Assembly (NCBI GenBank): GCA_003049485.1
Contig: PYST01000162.1
Coordinates: 24,271 to 88,270, forward strand
DNA length: 64,000 nucleotides
From: Ophioceras dolichostomum
Taxonomy: Eukaryota > Ascomycota > Sordariomycetes > Magnaporthales > Ophioceraceae
Reading direction: 5' to 3'
In this document: positions 11,690 to 23,201 of the stretch, one piece after another
Numbering within the stretch: position 1 is the stretch's first letter
How the letters are laid out: every line of letters begins with the position of its first letter
Notes under the pieces: model-generated
What the model was told of the DNA's origin: nothing
Seen by the model: the letters and a program-made list of their open reading frames with translations, nothing else
The model's database searches: none
Program-made: the position numbers and the translations under genes

Positions 11690-13124
11690 CTAGGTGCTGA
11701 TGGCTAGCTTCCCTGTTGCAGATTCTAAGCTCCCATCAAGTGAAGGCTTTGGTGGCTCAGTGATCGCGTCTTTCTTCGGATTTGAGCTTTCTGGTCCGTT
11801 TCTGTCGGCATCTTCCTCGGCAATCACCAGCTCCTCATCCTCGCCGTGCGCAGAATCCGCCTCTGAGCCATCGTCTCCCCCATAGGAGTGCTCATCGCCC
11901 TCCTCGTCTTCTTCCTCCGACGGGCAGCCTTCCTCTCCATCGCCCTTGGAGGCGGCCTGCTCTTGGATCGCCGCCTCGAGGTCCTTGAGCATCTTCTTGG
12001 TGAAACCGGACGCCTCCACGGCGGCATCTAGACGGCGAGCGCGGTCTGCGCCGACTGACTTCTTCGCGTCTTTGAAGAACGGGCCCGGCTCGGTGCTCAC
12101 GAAGTGGAAGCGCCGCTCGAAGAAGCGCTTGATGCACTCGACGTCTCTGTTGAAGTACATTTCGGCGTTGGTGTGCTCCATCGACACCATTTGGGGGAAG
12201 TCGATGAGGACGGGGGTAAGGGTGATTGTTGTTGTTGTTGCTGGCATCGCTGCTTCTGTTTGTTCGCTCTTGTCGCCGTCGGGTGCTGCTGGTTCAGGGG
12301 GGCTGCTCGTTGTTGTGGACTCCTCTTCCTTGATCAGGATGTTGAACTCGTTGAAATCGCCGTGGATGAGCCCATGCTTCGCCAGTCGAAGGATGAGGAG
12401 CATCAGGTCGGCGTACAGGCTTGCTGGGTCGGGTACGGCAGATATCTGGCGGAGCGGATGGGCGTCGATCAAGGACATTACGATTGTGTGCCTCGACTGG
12501 GCCAGGGGCTCTGGGACGGGAAAGCCCTCCTCGGCGAGGGCGTGCATGAAGGCGTACTCTTTCATGGCCGCCAGGCGCGAGAGGTACATCCAGGAGCCCG
12601 AGGCGTCGGTGCGCCTCTTCTTCTTCAGGTAGTCCCGGTTGGCCTTGACGGTGCGGAACGAGATGCGGCCCAGGCGGTGGATCTTGAGCACGCGCTGCAC
12701 GCCCTTGTCGTCGGCGACGATCATGATGTCGCTCTCCTTGCCGACGCCGATGCGGGTGCCCACGGAGTAGACGGCTTTGCGCGACGCGTGCGTGTGCAGC
12801 GCTAGGTAGTCCAGCCCGCCGTAGGTCAGGCGGTAGCCGTCGTACTTGGCCTCCTTGACCCGGGCGATGAGCCCGACCTTGGCCAGGTTCGAGATGCTCT
12901 TGTGCACGCCGCTGGTGCCGCCCCTGAGCCGGGCGGTCCTCTCTATCAGGGGCGTTGGCACGAGCTCGTGGTTCTTGCTGCATGTCTCTACCTGTATGCA
13001 GCGTCGTTAGCGCTACATCATCATCATCATCATATCATCATAGCTGGGGAGGAAGGCCTACAGCAGTGAGAACTCTCCAGTCCTCTGGTGTGAGGTGGCG
13101 CATGGCCTTGGAATCGAGTTTCAT
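11690..13124 (-). CDS. RIO2: RIO2 atypical serine kinase/ATPase
   Basis: RIO2 is needed for late cytoplasmic maturation of the 40S ribosomal subunit. Exons on the minus strand: 13124-13062 and 12991-11690, phase 0, 454 aa. Exon 1 encodes MKLDSKAMRHLTPEDWRVLTA, with the LTPEDWRVL segment typical of the RIO2 winged-helix N-terminus. The kinase domain shows the flexible ATP loop GVGKESDI (from about 103), the ATP-binding Lys in VLKIH (124), the catalytic loop IHGDFNEFN with Asp233, and the metal-binding IDFPQ with Asp285. A Thr/Ser/Pro-rich insert of about 35 residues separates these last two motifs. It is low in complexity and probably a surface loop. The C-terminus is strongly acidic (EEEDEEGDE). 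Head-to-head with RPN1. Assignment is secure. Confidence 0.96.
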
Positions 13125-13814
13125 TTTGTCAGAAGAGAGAAATATTGCCCCGAGAAGGTTTTGTGTAGAATTCAGAAGGCAAATGATCCTGGAAAGGAGG
13201 CTTTGATATCGGCTCCTGTGACATCTACGGAAGTAAGCAGTTCAGCCTGCGCAATTCACCCCACCAAAAAACTTCAGGGAGCGGATCATTGTGGGGGGGT
13301 GTTCTGCCCGATAAGATCGATATGATAAGATAATTCAGGCTTTGGTTCAGCTGCTCGGATCAAGGACTTTGTTTATTCCACACCGCCTGGCATCGCCCGC
13401 CCCTGTACCCCTGTCCGGAGCTCCTCCAATCCAATCGGCCAAGCCCCAATTCTTAGAGGTCAGCTTGGTGCTCCAGGCGGCAGAGCCTCGCGTAACCCAG
13501 CCAGCCAGCAGCCGCATGGATTGGAAAGCAACAACAGCGCTTCGCTCATCATCGAAAGCCTCGACTTCACCAACGGTATTCAACGCCCATCATCGCCTTT
13601 CACCACCACAAAGCTCGATTTACCTCTCGTGCAACTTGATTGTGATTTGCGCTCCATTTCAAGATCTGTAGGAGGGATCATCGAGTTTCTTTTGGCCTTT
13701 TTTTTTTTTTTTCGGTCTTGGACCTCTCCGTTCTTTCCACCACCTCCCTCCCTCCAGTGTTGCGCATCCTCTTCCAGTCCAAGCTTTTCTTCCTGTAGCC
13801 ACCCCGCATACACT
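13125..13814. promoter_or_regulatory. Shared bidirectional promoter of RIO2 and RPN1
   Basis: The start codons of RIO2 (-) and RPN1 (+) are 690 nt apart. Three CCAAT pentamers lie at 13426-13430, 13431-13435 and 13446-13450, and a T/C-rich block (about 13690-13795) precedes the RPN1 ATG. CCAAT is bound by the HAP/CBC complex in filamentous fungi. Its use here is inference. I found no exact match to the yeast proteasome element GGTGGCAAA. Confidence 0.55.
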
Positions 13815-16800
13815 ATGGCACAAGACTCAGACAGCTCGCGGGTCGGGGATAAGGGCAAGGGCAAGGCTGTGGACAGCGCAAAGCCTGAAGATGCGAAGAA
13901 GGATAAGGATGGGAAGCCTTTGGCTAACGGCAAAAAGGAGGATGACAAGATCGACTGTGCGTACGATCCCTTGCTCCGAAAGGCTTTCCTTGGATAAACT
14001 TGTGTGCTGACTAGTTATGCGATTTCACCAGCAGCGGAAGAGCTGAGCGAGGAGGACCAACAGCTTAAAAATGAGCTTGAGATGCTCGTGGAGCGGCTGA
14101 CGGTAAGCAGGCGACGTCTCCTTTATCCCGACTGGAACTTGGAAGTGGCTAGAGGCTATGTACGGTCATGCCATGATGACTGTCCGATCTACTTACTGAC
14201 TGCCGGCGATGATAAATGCCGAAACAGGAATCGGATAGATCCCTCTACAAGCCTGCTTTAGAGGCGATGAAGAACTTCATCAAAACGTCCACATCGTCGA
14301 TGACGGCCGTCCCTAAACCGTTGAAGTTCCTCAGGCCGCACTACGAAACGATGACGAAGCTGCACGAGGAGTGGCCCGCGGGCGACGACCAGACCTCCCT
14401 AGCCGACGTGCTCTCGGTGATCGGCATGACGTACTCGGACGAGGACCGCCAGGACACACTGAAGTACCGATTGCTGGCGCCGACTTCGGACATTGGATCG
14501 TGGGGCCACGAGTACGTGCGGCATCTGGCTCTGGAGATTGGCGAGGTGTTCGGCAAGCGACTCACGGCGGAGGAGCCGACTGCGGACCTGATGGAGCTCG
14601 CGCTGGTGCTCGTGCCTCTGTTCCTTAAGAGCAATGCAGAGGCCGACGCGGTGGACCTGATGAGCGAGCTGGAGATCATCGAGCAGCTGCCCAAGTTTGT
14701 CGACTCGGAGACGTACGCGCGGGTGTGTCTGTACATGGTTTCTATGGTCAACCTCCTCACGTACCCGGAGAACGAGCAGTTCCTACGGGTGGCGCACGAT
14801 ATCTACAAGCAGTACAAGCAGTTCACCCAGGCTATGGTCCTGGCGATCCGGCTGAACGACATGGACATGATCCGGACTGACTTCGCCGAGGCCAAGGACC
14901 CCGTGCTGAAGCGACAGCTGGCCTTCCTCGTGGCGCGGCAGAAGATCTGGCTGGACTACCCCGAGGACGAGGACCAGGACCTGACGGAGAGCCTGTGCAA
15001 CATCCGGTTGTCGGAGCACTTCAAGTCGCTGGGCAAGGAGCTCAACATCCTCGACCCCAAGACGACCGAGGACATCTACAAGAGCCACTTGGAGAGCAGC
15101 CGTGTAGCGGGCATGACCAACCTGGATTCGGCGCGCCACAACCTGGCAGCGGCTTTCGTCAACGCCTTCGTCAACGCGGGCTTTGGTAACGACAAAATGA
15201 TGCTGGTCGACGACAAGGAGAGCTGGATCTGGAAGACCAAGGACGAGGGCATGATGTCGACGGTCGCGTCTCTTGGCATGCTGCTCCTGTGGGATATCGA
15301 AAACGGACTGGACAAGATAGACAAGTTCACGTACGCCGATGAGGAGCAGATCCAGGCAGGCGCCATGCTGGCCATTGGCATCATGAACTCGGGCGTCCGC
15401 CTCGACTCAGAGCCAGCCATGGCGCTGCTAGCCGACAGCGACAAGCTGGAGCACCGCAACCCGTTGGTACGGACGGCGTCCATAATGGGGCTCGGCCTCT
15501 CATATGCGGGATCCAACAAGGAGGAGCTCCTAGACAAGCTGCTGCCCATCATCACCGACTCGTCGCAGGAGATGCAGAGCTCGGCCATGGCGGCGCTGGC
15601 CTGTGGCCTGATCTTTGTCGGCTCGTCGCACCACGAGGTGGTCGGAGCAATCGTGTCGACGCTGCTGGATGATGAGCGCAAGACTCAGCTGACAGATAAG
15701 TGGACGCGCTTCCTGGCGCTGGGGCTGGGCCTGCTCTTCTTCGGGCGCCAGGAGGAGGTGGACGTTATCTTGGCCACTCTTGAGGCCGTTGACCATCCGG
15801 CGGCCAAGCCCACGGCAGTTCTGGCTGAGATTTGCGCGTGGGCCGGCACGGGCGCTGTTCTCAAGATCCAGGAGCTGCTGCACCTCTGCAACGAGCACAT
15901 GGAGGAGCCCGAGGAGAAGGAGAAGAAGGGTGACGAGCTGCTGCAGGCGTACGCAGTCCTGGGTCTGGGTCTGATCGCCATGGGCGAGGACGTAGGCCAG
16001 GAGATGGTGCTGCGCCAGTTCGGCCACCTGATGCACTACGGCGAGGCCAACATCCGCCGCGCCGTCCCGCTGGCCATGGGCCTCATCAGCCCCAGCAACC
16101 CGCAGATGAAGGTGTACGACACACTGTCGCGCTACTCGCACGACAACGACAACGAGGTGGCCATCAACGCCATCTTCGCCATGGGCCTCCTCGGCGCCGG
16201 CACCAACAACGCCCGGCTGGCCCAGCTCCTGCGCCAGCTGGCCAGCTACTACCACCGCGACCAGGACTCGCTCTTCATGGTGCGCATAGCCCAAGGCCTG
16301 CTGCACATGGGCAAGGGCACCCTGTCCGTCAGCCCCTTCCACACCGACCGCCAGATCCTGTCGCGCGTGTCGACCGCGGGCCTCCTGGCCGTGCTGGTCG
16401 CCATGATCGACGCCAAGAGCTTCATCACCGCCAACTCCCACTACCTGCTCTATTTCCTCGTCACCGCCATCCACCCGCGCTTCCTCATCACGCTGGACGA
16501 GGACCTCAAGCCCCTGACGGTCAACGTCCGGGTGGGGCAGGCCGTCGACGTCGTGGGGCAGGCCGGCAGGCCCAAGACAATCACCGGCTGGCAGACACAG
16601 AGCACGCCGGTGCTGCTGGCGTACGGGGAGCGCGCCGAGCTCGAGGACGAGGAGTATATCAGCCTTAACGGCACGCTGGAGGGACTGGTCATTTTAAGAA
16701 AGGTGAGCAATCAAGCAAATAAACAAACCACCTAGCCTACCGACCTGCCTAGTACCCTTTTTTTTCCCCCCCATGTATACGTTCATCTCGCGTGATTTGC

Positions 16801-16854
16801 TAACTAATTTCCTACCCAACCTTGTAGAATCCGGAATGGGACAGCGGCAAATAA
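13815..16854 (+). CDS. RPN1: 26S proteasome regulatory subunit RPN1
   Basis: RPN1 is the large base scaffold of the 19S regulatory particle. It docks ubiquitin receptors and the Ubp6 deubiquitinase. Exons: 13815-13956, 14032-14102, 14228-16702 and 16828-16854, giving 904 aa, the normal size. The N-terminus is charged and Lys/Asp-rich, then comes SEEDQQLKNELEMLVERL, followed by alpha-helical HEAT/PC-type repeats with recurring GLGL and MGLG units (e.g. ASIMGLGLSYAGS, AVLGLGLIAMGED, PLAMGLISPSNP). The C-terminal part includes GTLSVSPFHTDR and LITLDEDLKPL. The last exon encodes only NPEWDSGK. Introns 1 and 2 are short (75 and 125 nt) with clean GT/AG ends. If intron 3 were retained, a different short tail would replace the last eight residues. 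Assignment is secure. Confidence 0.97.
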
Positions 16855-17515
16855 GTGATAACAGGCATGAGGTTGTTAAGCGTCTGTCTGGTCGGGGGGT
16901 GTGGAAGCGCGAAGTGAACGCCGTGTGTTTGTTAGAACAAGCAGGATCCCTCGGCACACACATACAGCACACGCACACTCAAAAACATGTACAGTAATGC
17001 TTCCTACTTTTCGGTCAATCGCCTACATCAAACATTCTGCACAGGCCTTCTTTAGAACGTATCTCTTTTTTGGCTCTTTATTTGAGGAAATGGCTTGTTT
17101 TTCATCTACGGGGTAGAGTAGAATCGGCACTGACACTCTTCTCGCAAATTACACACTCCCTCAGTCGGTGCCCACGTATTTCCCCGTATTTTCCCGCCTA
17201 CTGTTTCCCGGGTTCTCATCCCTTCTGTAGATTTTCTTTGCAAGGGAAAGAAAAAAAAACAACTAAGCAATGCCTGGAGTCTCTTTCCGTTTTGCATATG
17301 ATTTAAATTTCACACATTCGTGCGTGGGTGGGTACAGTCCATCAAGGGTGGGTAATATAGCGTAGGGAGGACTGGGGTTCCAGGCAACAGAACAGGGACA
17401 CGACTAATTGAGCTCGCTTGCGTTCGATCTCCCGGGGATGAGAGGAGAGGAACAAGGCTAGTAAAGAAGAGGTAAGAAGAAGCTTCAGATATTGTTTCGG
17501 CGCGGATCAGCAGCG
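16855..17515. other. Convergent intergenic region (RPN1 / MLH1)
   Basis: RPN1 (+) and MLH1 (-) converge here with about 660 nt between stop codons. I see only likely 3' UTR sequence, including T-runs and a short ACACAC stretch near 16955-16985. No gene is supported. Confidence 0.6.
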
Positions 17516-20213
17516 CTAGCACCTCTCGAAGACTCGGTACAGCGCCTTGATGTCGGCGACCTGCAGCACACCCCCCTTCATCAGCGTGTTCGTTCCGATG
17601 AGCCGGGCCTTGAAGGCCGGGAAGAAGATGTGCTCGACCGCCCAGCGGATCTCCTTGCGACGAGCCTCGATCTCGTCGTCTGCCTCGGCGTCGGCAGCCG
17701 TAGAATCTGACGGGGCGACTCCGTCGCTGGCTGTCGCCTGAGCAGTCGCAGCCGCAGCCGCCGGCGTGTTCTTCTCTGGTGGCGGTGGCAGCTGCTCGGG
17801 CACGTAAAACGCGGCCAACTGGCGGACTATCGCGTCCAGGCAGGGAACCTCGGTCTCCCAGTCCACAGCGTGCGGGCCGATGCTGAGCAGGAACCGGGGC
17901 AGCTTGACCATGGGCGGGGTGTAGCCCTTGACGAGCAGCGGGATGCTCACCAGCTCGCCGGTCGGGGTGACCTCGAGGGCGAAGTACTCGATGAGCATCT
18001 CGCGGTGCGTGACGAGCGTCTCGACGACGCCCTCGACGACGGCCTCGACGTCGACGATGCTGCTGCGGCCGTCCGGGCGGGTGCTCTGCTGCCGGTCGCG
18101 CTCGCGCTCGACCGCGACGCGGAGGAGGGCGCGGAGGTCCAGGGCCGGGCCGAACTGGATGGTGCCGAAGTTGGGGAAGTCGGTGAGCAGGAGCTGGTAG
18201 AAGTACTCGAAGCAGGCGCGGCCGTAGTCGACCAGGTAGAGGCGGGCCCCGCCCTGGATGGCGGCGAGGCGGCGCCGCTCGTCCACGATGCCGACGAAGG
18301 TGTGGTTCGCCAGCACTTCGGTCAGGCCGTTGTGCATGTCGTTGCGAACGGCTTCGCGGAGGTCACTGATTGATTGCAGACGGAGCGGATTGAGTGGCTG
18401 GTCGACAGTCTCGTACTGTATCGTCTGAGGAAGCCGCCGCCGCCCGTCATCTGCTCCTGTTGTTGGGCCTGCTGATGAGGGTGATGATGCCCCCGTAGCG
18501 GGGGCGAACATGCTTGTGATTTTGCGGAGGCTACCATCCGTCCGTACCAAGTTGTTCTCGTACGGTCGAGAAGTGGTACCGGGGCCGCGTCCGGTTCCGG
18601 CGGCCCTCTTTCCCCCTCCAGCCGAAGCGGAAGATGGCGTCGCAGTCGCACCAGCCGCAGCAAGTGCAGCAGCAGCAGCAGCTCCCGTAGGCAGAAGTGT
18701 CTGGGTTCTGAATGTGCGGCTTGTGTCTACTGCAGCCAGTTTCTCACGCAGATGCTCGCACACAGCCTGGATAATCTCATCCTCATTGAGGAAATTGACT
18801 TCACGCTTTGTGGGGTGCACATTTACGTCGACGCGGTGTGGTTCGATCTCGAGGCTGAGGTAGACGAACGGATGCCCATTCTTGGGCAGAAAGGCGCCGT
18901 ACGTCTGCTCGAGCGCCTTTTTCACGTTGCTCGACTCAACGCAACGGTGGTTGATGAACAGCAGCAGCGTGGTTTTCTTAATGCTATAGTTGGCATTGGT
19001 GGCCCAGCCTCGGGCCCGGAACCCCCACCGTGAGTCCTCAGTGTCGTATTCAATTAGCTCGTTGGCAACACTACTGCCGTGGATCTGGCGGATACGGTCA
19101 CGAGGCCCTGCGCTGGCCTGCACGGCGATGCTCGCGGTAGCTTCGCCGTGCTTCTTGCAGGAGAAGGCGACGTTGCGACAATGGACCGCATAGCGGCCCA
19201 CCATGTCTATGATCTTGTTATACTCGTCCGCGGGCGAGCGAAAGGCACGACGCCGGTTTGGCACGTTGTAGAATAAGTCTTCGACCGTGATCTGGGTGCC
19301 CTGTCGACCCGCCACGGGACGGGGCTCCGCGCTCTGGCCAGGTTTGGGGGCCACAGGTTTGCCACCGTCATATTGGGCCCTCCAGGCGCAGTTGGAACTC
19401 TTAGTTCTCGTGGTGACGGTGAGGTGCGCAATGTGGCTGATGCTGGCCAAGGCCTCTCCACGAAAGCCATACGTTGCGATCGAGCTTAGATCCTCGAACT
19501 TTTGGAGCTTTGACGTGGTGAACCGCTCGCACAAGATAGGCAAGTCTTCCCTCTGCATATGCAGCAGCAGCACGAATTTCAGCTCAGGTGGTCAGCATTG
19601 TTACGGAGCTGCATATGAGGCAAAACAGGGCGGCAGGTGTGAGGATGGACGTTGCAACCGTACATACCTCGATGCCGCAGCCCGTGTCGGTGATCTGGAG
19701 CAGCTTGAGGCCACCATCGCGGCAGAGAACCTCGATGGAGGTCGAGCCGGCGTCTACGGCATTCTCAATAAGCTCCTTCAAGGCGTGAACGGGGGCCACA
19801 ATGATCTCGCCAGCAGCGATTTTGTTGACCACATCTTGTTGTAACGCCTGAATCACGGAGATTCGAGGGCGGTTAGGGGTGGTCAGCGGAGAAGATTGTG
19901 GAAGGATGGAGACAATCCAGGGCGGGAAATAGGGGCGGCAGGAGAAAGTGAGGCGGAGCGAGTGGGGGACTGTGGAAAGTGAGGAGGTGGCGATATGGGA
20001 TATGGGGTAGGGTAAAAAGTTCATGAGAGAAGGATTCCGGAAGGATGAAGCGTCGGTGATGCGAGCGGACGACCGTACCTTGATGCGCTGAGGAACCTGG
20101 ACAGAACCCCTGTGAGATTCATCCAAATCCCCAGCTTTCCTCTTTGTGCCTCGTGGAGAGTCTAACTCCATGGCATCATCGCCTTCTCGACTCACGACGG
20201 CGAAGTCGGCCAT
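17516..20213 (-). CDS. MLH1: DNA mismatch repair protein MLH1
   Basis: MLH1 is a GHKL ATPase that forms MutL heterodimers with PMS1 or MLH3 for nuclear mismatch repair and meiotic crossing-over. Exons on the minus strand: 20213-20079, 19847-19668 and 19552-17516, phase 0 throughout, 783 aa. The ATPase motifs are complete: IAAGEII, KELIENAVDAGS (catalytic Glu70, Mg-ligand Asn74), DTGCGIE (99-105) and YGFRGEALASIS (from 133). LPILCERFTTSKL follows the second intron. The C-terminal domain ends in VFERC, the family's hallmark last residues; the terminal Cys contributes to the endonuclease site of the heterodimer. An N-terminal extension of about 45 residues carries GTKRKAGDL, a possible nuclear signal. 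A Ser/Ala/Gly-rich linker separates the two domains. The ATG at 20213 is the only one before the first motif in frame; a longer N-terminus is not supported. Confidence 0.97.
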
Positions 20214-22325
20214 GGTCTGCTGCAAGCGCCCGTCTGTTCATGCGTGTGTGAGTGAGTGTGGTGTTCGGGCCCGACCAAACTTTAGTTAAGCGTTCGCCCT
20301 AAACCCCGCCTCACAAAGCTTCCCACACCTAACAGTCGGGCGAACTGCCAAGACCAAGACAAACGAAAGCCTGGGATTTTGCCAATTGCGGTAGAGTGAG
20401 TGTGGGCGCCAATCCGATGTTTGCAGGCTAAGGATTACGCAAGTTGCTGGCTGAAACCCGTGGTTTTCAGTGTCGGCTGCTTATTTGATCCTGAGAACAA
20501 GGGACGGAGCTGGATGTGATGAGACGCGCCGACCATCGCGGCCTGGCGAGGGACCTGACTGACTAACAGCCACTCGCAGCCACATTTGGCCGCCAAAGCA
20601 CGTGATATATGTGGCTTTGCTCCATTGAACCTCCCGAATGATCCAATGGATTGCTTTCCACAGTTCCCGACGTTCCCCGCTGAAGCCTCGCTGCGCCACT
20701 ACTTTCCAGCTTCGATGGACAACGGCTTCAATCAGCTTGACTCCTCGAGGCACTCTTTTGTTATCGGTCCCAGGCCATCTTCCAGACCAGCCCGTTTCTA
20801 CACATGCCGCAGCCTGGCCAGGCATCAATCATGATACGAGATTGCGACGTTGGTCGGGACCGTTGGGGGCTGCATAAGGCTGAATCCTTCTTGTTCTTCT
20901 TTCCTGGATGCGACGCTGGAGAATCTGTGGTTGTGAGGCATCTCGTTCCCGCAACCGCCACAATCACAGTTCAACCGCGGTGGCGATGGTTACACCCGCT
21001 GATTATCTCGTGGCCTTGAGCTGCGAGAACACAAGCACTTTCAGGGGCCTTAGCCCTTGAGTAGCTGAACATGAAGATCACATTCCGTCATTGAATCCTT
21101 TTTCATCCTCCGTGTCACGCTGCAAGAGCCGAACTTGCCGGCCAGGCCTGGTGGTCGGGCCAGTTCTCTTTCGGACGAACCAGGGTTTGGCCCAAGCCAC
21201 ACACGGCGCCCTCACAGGCCTCAAAGGCCTCCCCTCCTACATTGTCCCCTGACAACCTGAGAGTTGAACAGCGATTTGCTTCCTATTTTGCACCGCCGTC
21301 TGCACTCGGAATCACCCACTTCGGTTTTTGTTTGCAAAAATTCATATTCCCTCCCTCTCCCTCTCTTTCTATTTGGTCGTCCGTAATTTTTCATCCCAAG
21401 TTTTGAAACTAAGGCAGGCTCATCGCATCGCATCGAGGTCCAGTTTGCTGTGGCCTAAGTCGGCTCAGCTGTCAGACGGATCACCATCCTCCCCCCAGAG
21501 GCGAAAGAACAGCCACCTCCATCAACGGCCGGCCGTCCTACCCATGGCCATGCGCTTTCGGGATAATCTACTTTCTCCTACCTTACCCACCAAACGGACT
21601 TGTTTCTCGACTGAGTGAAGGAACCGGCCTTTTTCCCCCTTCTCAGCCCGAGGCCACTCTTCCATCTCACTCTTTCGTCTCTTCCCGCCCCCACCTCTCT
21701 ATCCTTCTCGCTCTCGCTCTGAGGCCAATCTAATTCCCTGTTCTGTCTAGTACCTTTGGCATTCGCATGCTGAAGTAGATGAATCCAGTCACCTAACAGT
21801 CTCGCACCATGGCTCCTTTTGGTTGCGTTATCTTCTACTTCTCGTTTCCCTAGGTCGTTGAATATCCTGCGCACCCCTCCTCCCTCGGTGCCCCAATGCA
21901 AACGATGGCGTAGGGCGACCAACCACGCCCCATGCCTTACACTCGAGAAGGGGGGAGGGGGGGTTGAATCCGCCGCCTGCGGCCCAAGTGGCACTCCCGA
22001 GAATCCTTCCGCGTCCCTACCAGCTATCAACTGGTCTTTAGGCAGTTTGATAGGCTCCCCACCTGACTGCCAGGTAGATTCCCCCATGATCCCCCTTGAG
22101 GGCGTGTGCATACACGCCTCGGTGCATGTACACGCCCGACCCAAACCACTTTGTCGAGGCTGTGAGCTTCTTGTCCATATATAAGTTGTTAGCTTGGCCC
22201 ATGTAAACCTGCCCGCATCTCTCTTTTTCGGCGTGAAATTTTTCTTCTATCCATTTCTTACGGACTTGACTGTCTTATCGAGTCCTTTTGGTGTTATTTG
22301 AATCCGCCGTCACAACAATACAAAG
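20214..22325. other. Divergent intergenic region (MLH1 / hypothetical gene)
   Basis: About 2.1 kb separates the MLH1 start from the start of the hypothetical gene. I see no conserved coding sequence. Pyrimidine-rich blocks at 21335-21370 and 21640-21725 on the + strand look like a promoter or leader for the gene at 22326. Another T/C-rich stretch lies close to the ATG (about 22215-22260). Confidence 0.5.
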
Positions 22326-23201
22326 ATGACGCCGGTTCCATCGTCGCAGCCTCTAGCTGAAGACGATCCGAAGCCTGTTGTCGCCCCAACACAGCAAGAC
22401 CAGAGGACGGAGGAGCCTCAATACGGCCGGGCCCCCACATCCTCAGGCGATCAGAACCCGCAACCACCCTCGATACAGATTACTGCTGCTGCGTCTGGAT
22501 CGCCGTCGAGTAGCCCGGACAAATCCACTGTCAAGGCGCCTCCGGACCCCCGTCCGGCCGACCCAGACCGCATGTCTGAATCCCGCCCACCGAGCACGAT
22601 GACTATCCATACCACCGCGGCGACAGCCCCTTCGGCGACGGAATCAAGACTGCCGACCCCTGAGCCTTCACGCCCAGTCACCAGGGCCTACCTCCGACAG
22701 CACCAGCATACCGAGCTCAACGTCGCCCATATGGGCGGTGGCGTGTCGCTTCCTGCAGCCCCCTCGTCCTCACGGCAGCGCCGCGGGACGAAGCGCCCAG
22801 CCGAGGACATGCTGCACGAGCTGAGCAAGATGGGAGGATCGGGACCGGATGGCAGGAGCTCCGCGGCAGCAGCTGCAGCTGTTGCCGCCGTCGCTGCTGT
22901 TGGCGTCGGCGGGGGTATTGTGGTATCGACAGCCGGCCCATCATCATCATCATCATCCATCACTGTACGGCAACAGCTCCAGCAGCCGGAGGAGTCTCGA
23001 GGAACAAAAAAGATCAAGCGCTCGCTCCCGATTCGCCCCTCTCGCAGACAGCAAAGATCTAGTGGCGAACACAGCGGCGAGCCGCCCGACGAGGCCGACG
23101 GTGACGACGAGGACTACAGCAGTGCCATGGAGAACGGCGACGACTCGGACGAGCCCGCCTCAAGTCCAGCGCATTCCGGGGCCGACGACCTGCCGTCATG
23201 A
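22326..23201 (+). CDS. Hypothetical low-complexity, probably nuclear protein
   Basis: This single uninterrupted frame of 291 aa has no domain I recognise. The N-terminal two thirds are Pro/Ser/Thr/Ala-rich and likely disordered. A short less biased segment reads PVTRAYLRQHQHTELNVAHMGG, followed by basic SRQRRGTKRPAEDMLHELSK. Next come an Ala/Val/Gly stretch and a second basic block, GTKKIKRSLPIRPSRRQQR. The C-terminus is acidic (EADGDDEDYSSAMENGDD). The two basic blocks look like nuclear localisation signals. The ATG follows a CT-rich leader and the sequence AAAGATGACG. The GC-rich third positions favour a real gene, but the low complexity also permits chance openness. An additional spliced 3' exon cannot be excluded. 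Function unknown. Confidence 0.55.
   Translation: MTPVPSSQPLAEDDPKPVVAPTQQDQRTEEPQYGRAPTSSGDQNPQPPSIQITAAASGSPSSSPDKSTVKAPPDPRPADPDRMSESRPPSTMTIHTTAATAPSATESRLPTPEPSRPVTRAYLRQHQHTELNVAHMGGGVSLPAAPSSSRQRRGTKRPAEDMLHELSKMGGSGPDGRSSAAAAAAVAAVAAVGVGGGIVVSTAGPSSSSSSITVRQQLQQPEESRGTKKIKRSLPIRPSRRQQRSSGEHSGEPPDEADGDDEDYSSAMENGDDSDEPASSPAHSGADDLPS

Noticed and set aside
15530..16474. 314-aa open frame on - opposite RPN1
   Set aside because: A shadow of RPN1 codon usage; the + strand encodes a complete conserved protein.
17870..18373. 167-aa open frame on + opposite MLH1
   Set aside because: An antisense shadow of the MLH1 C-terminal domain.
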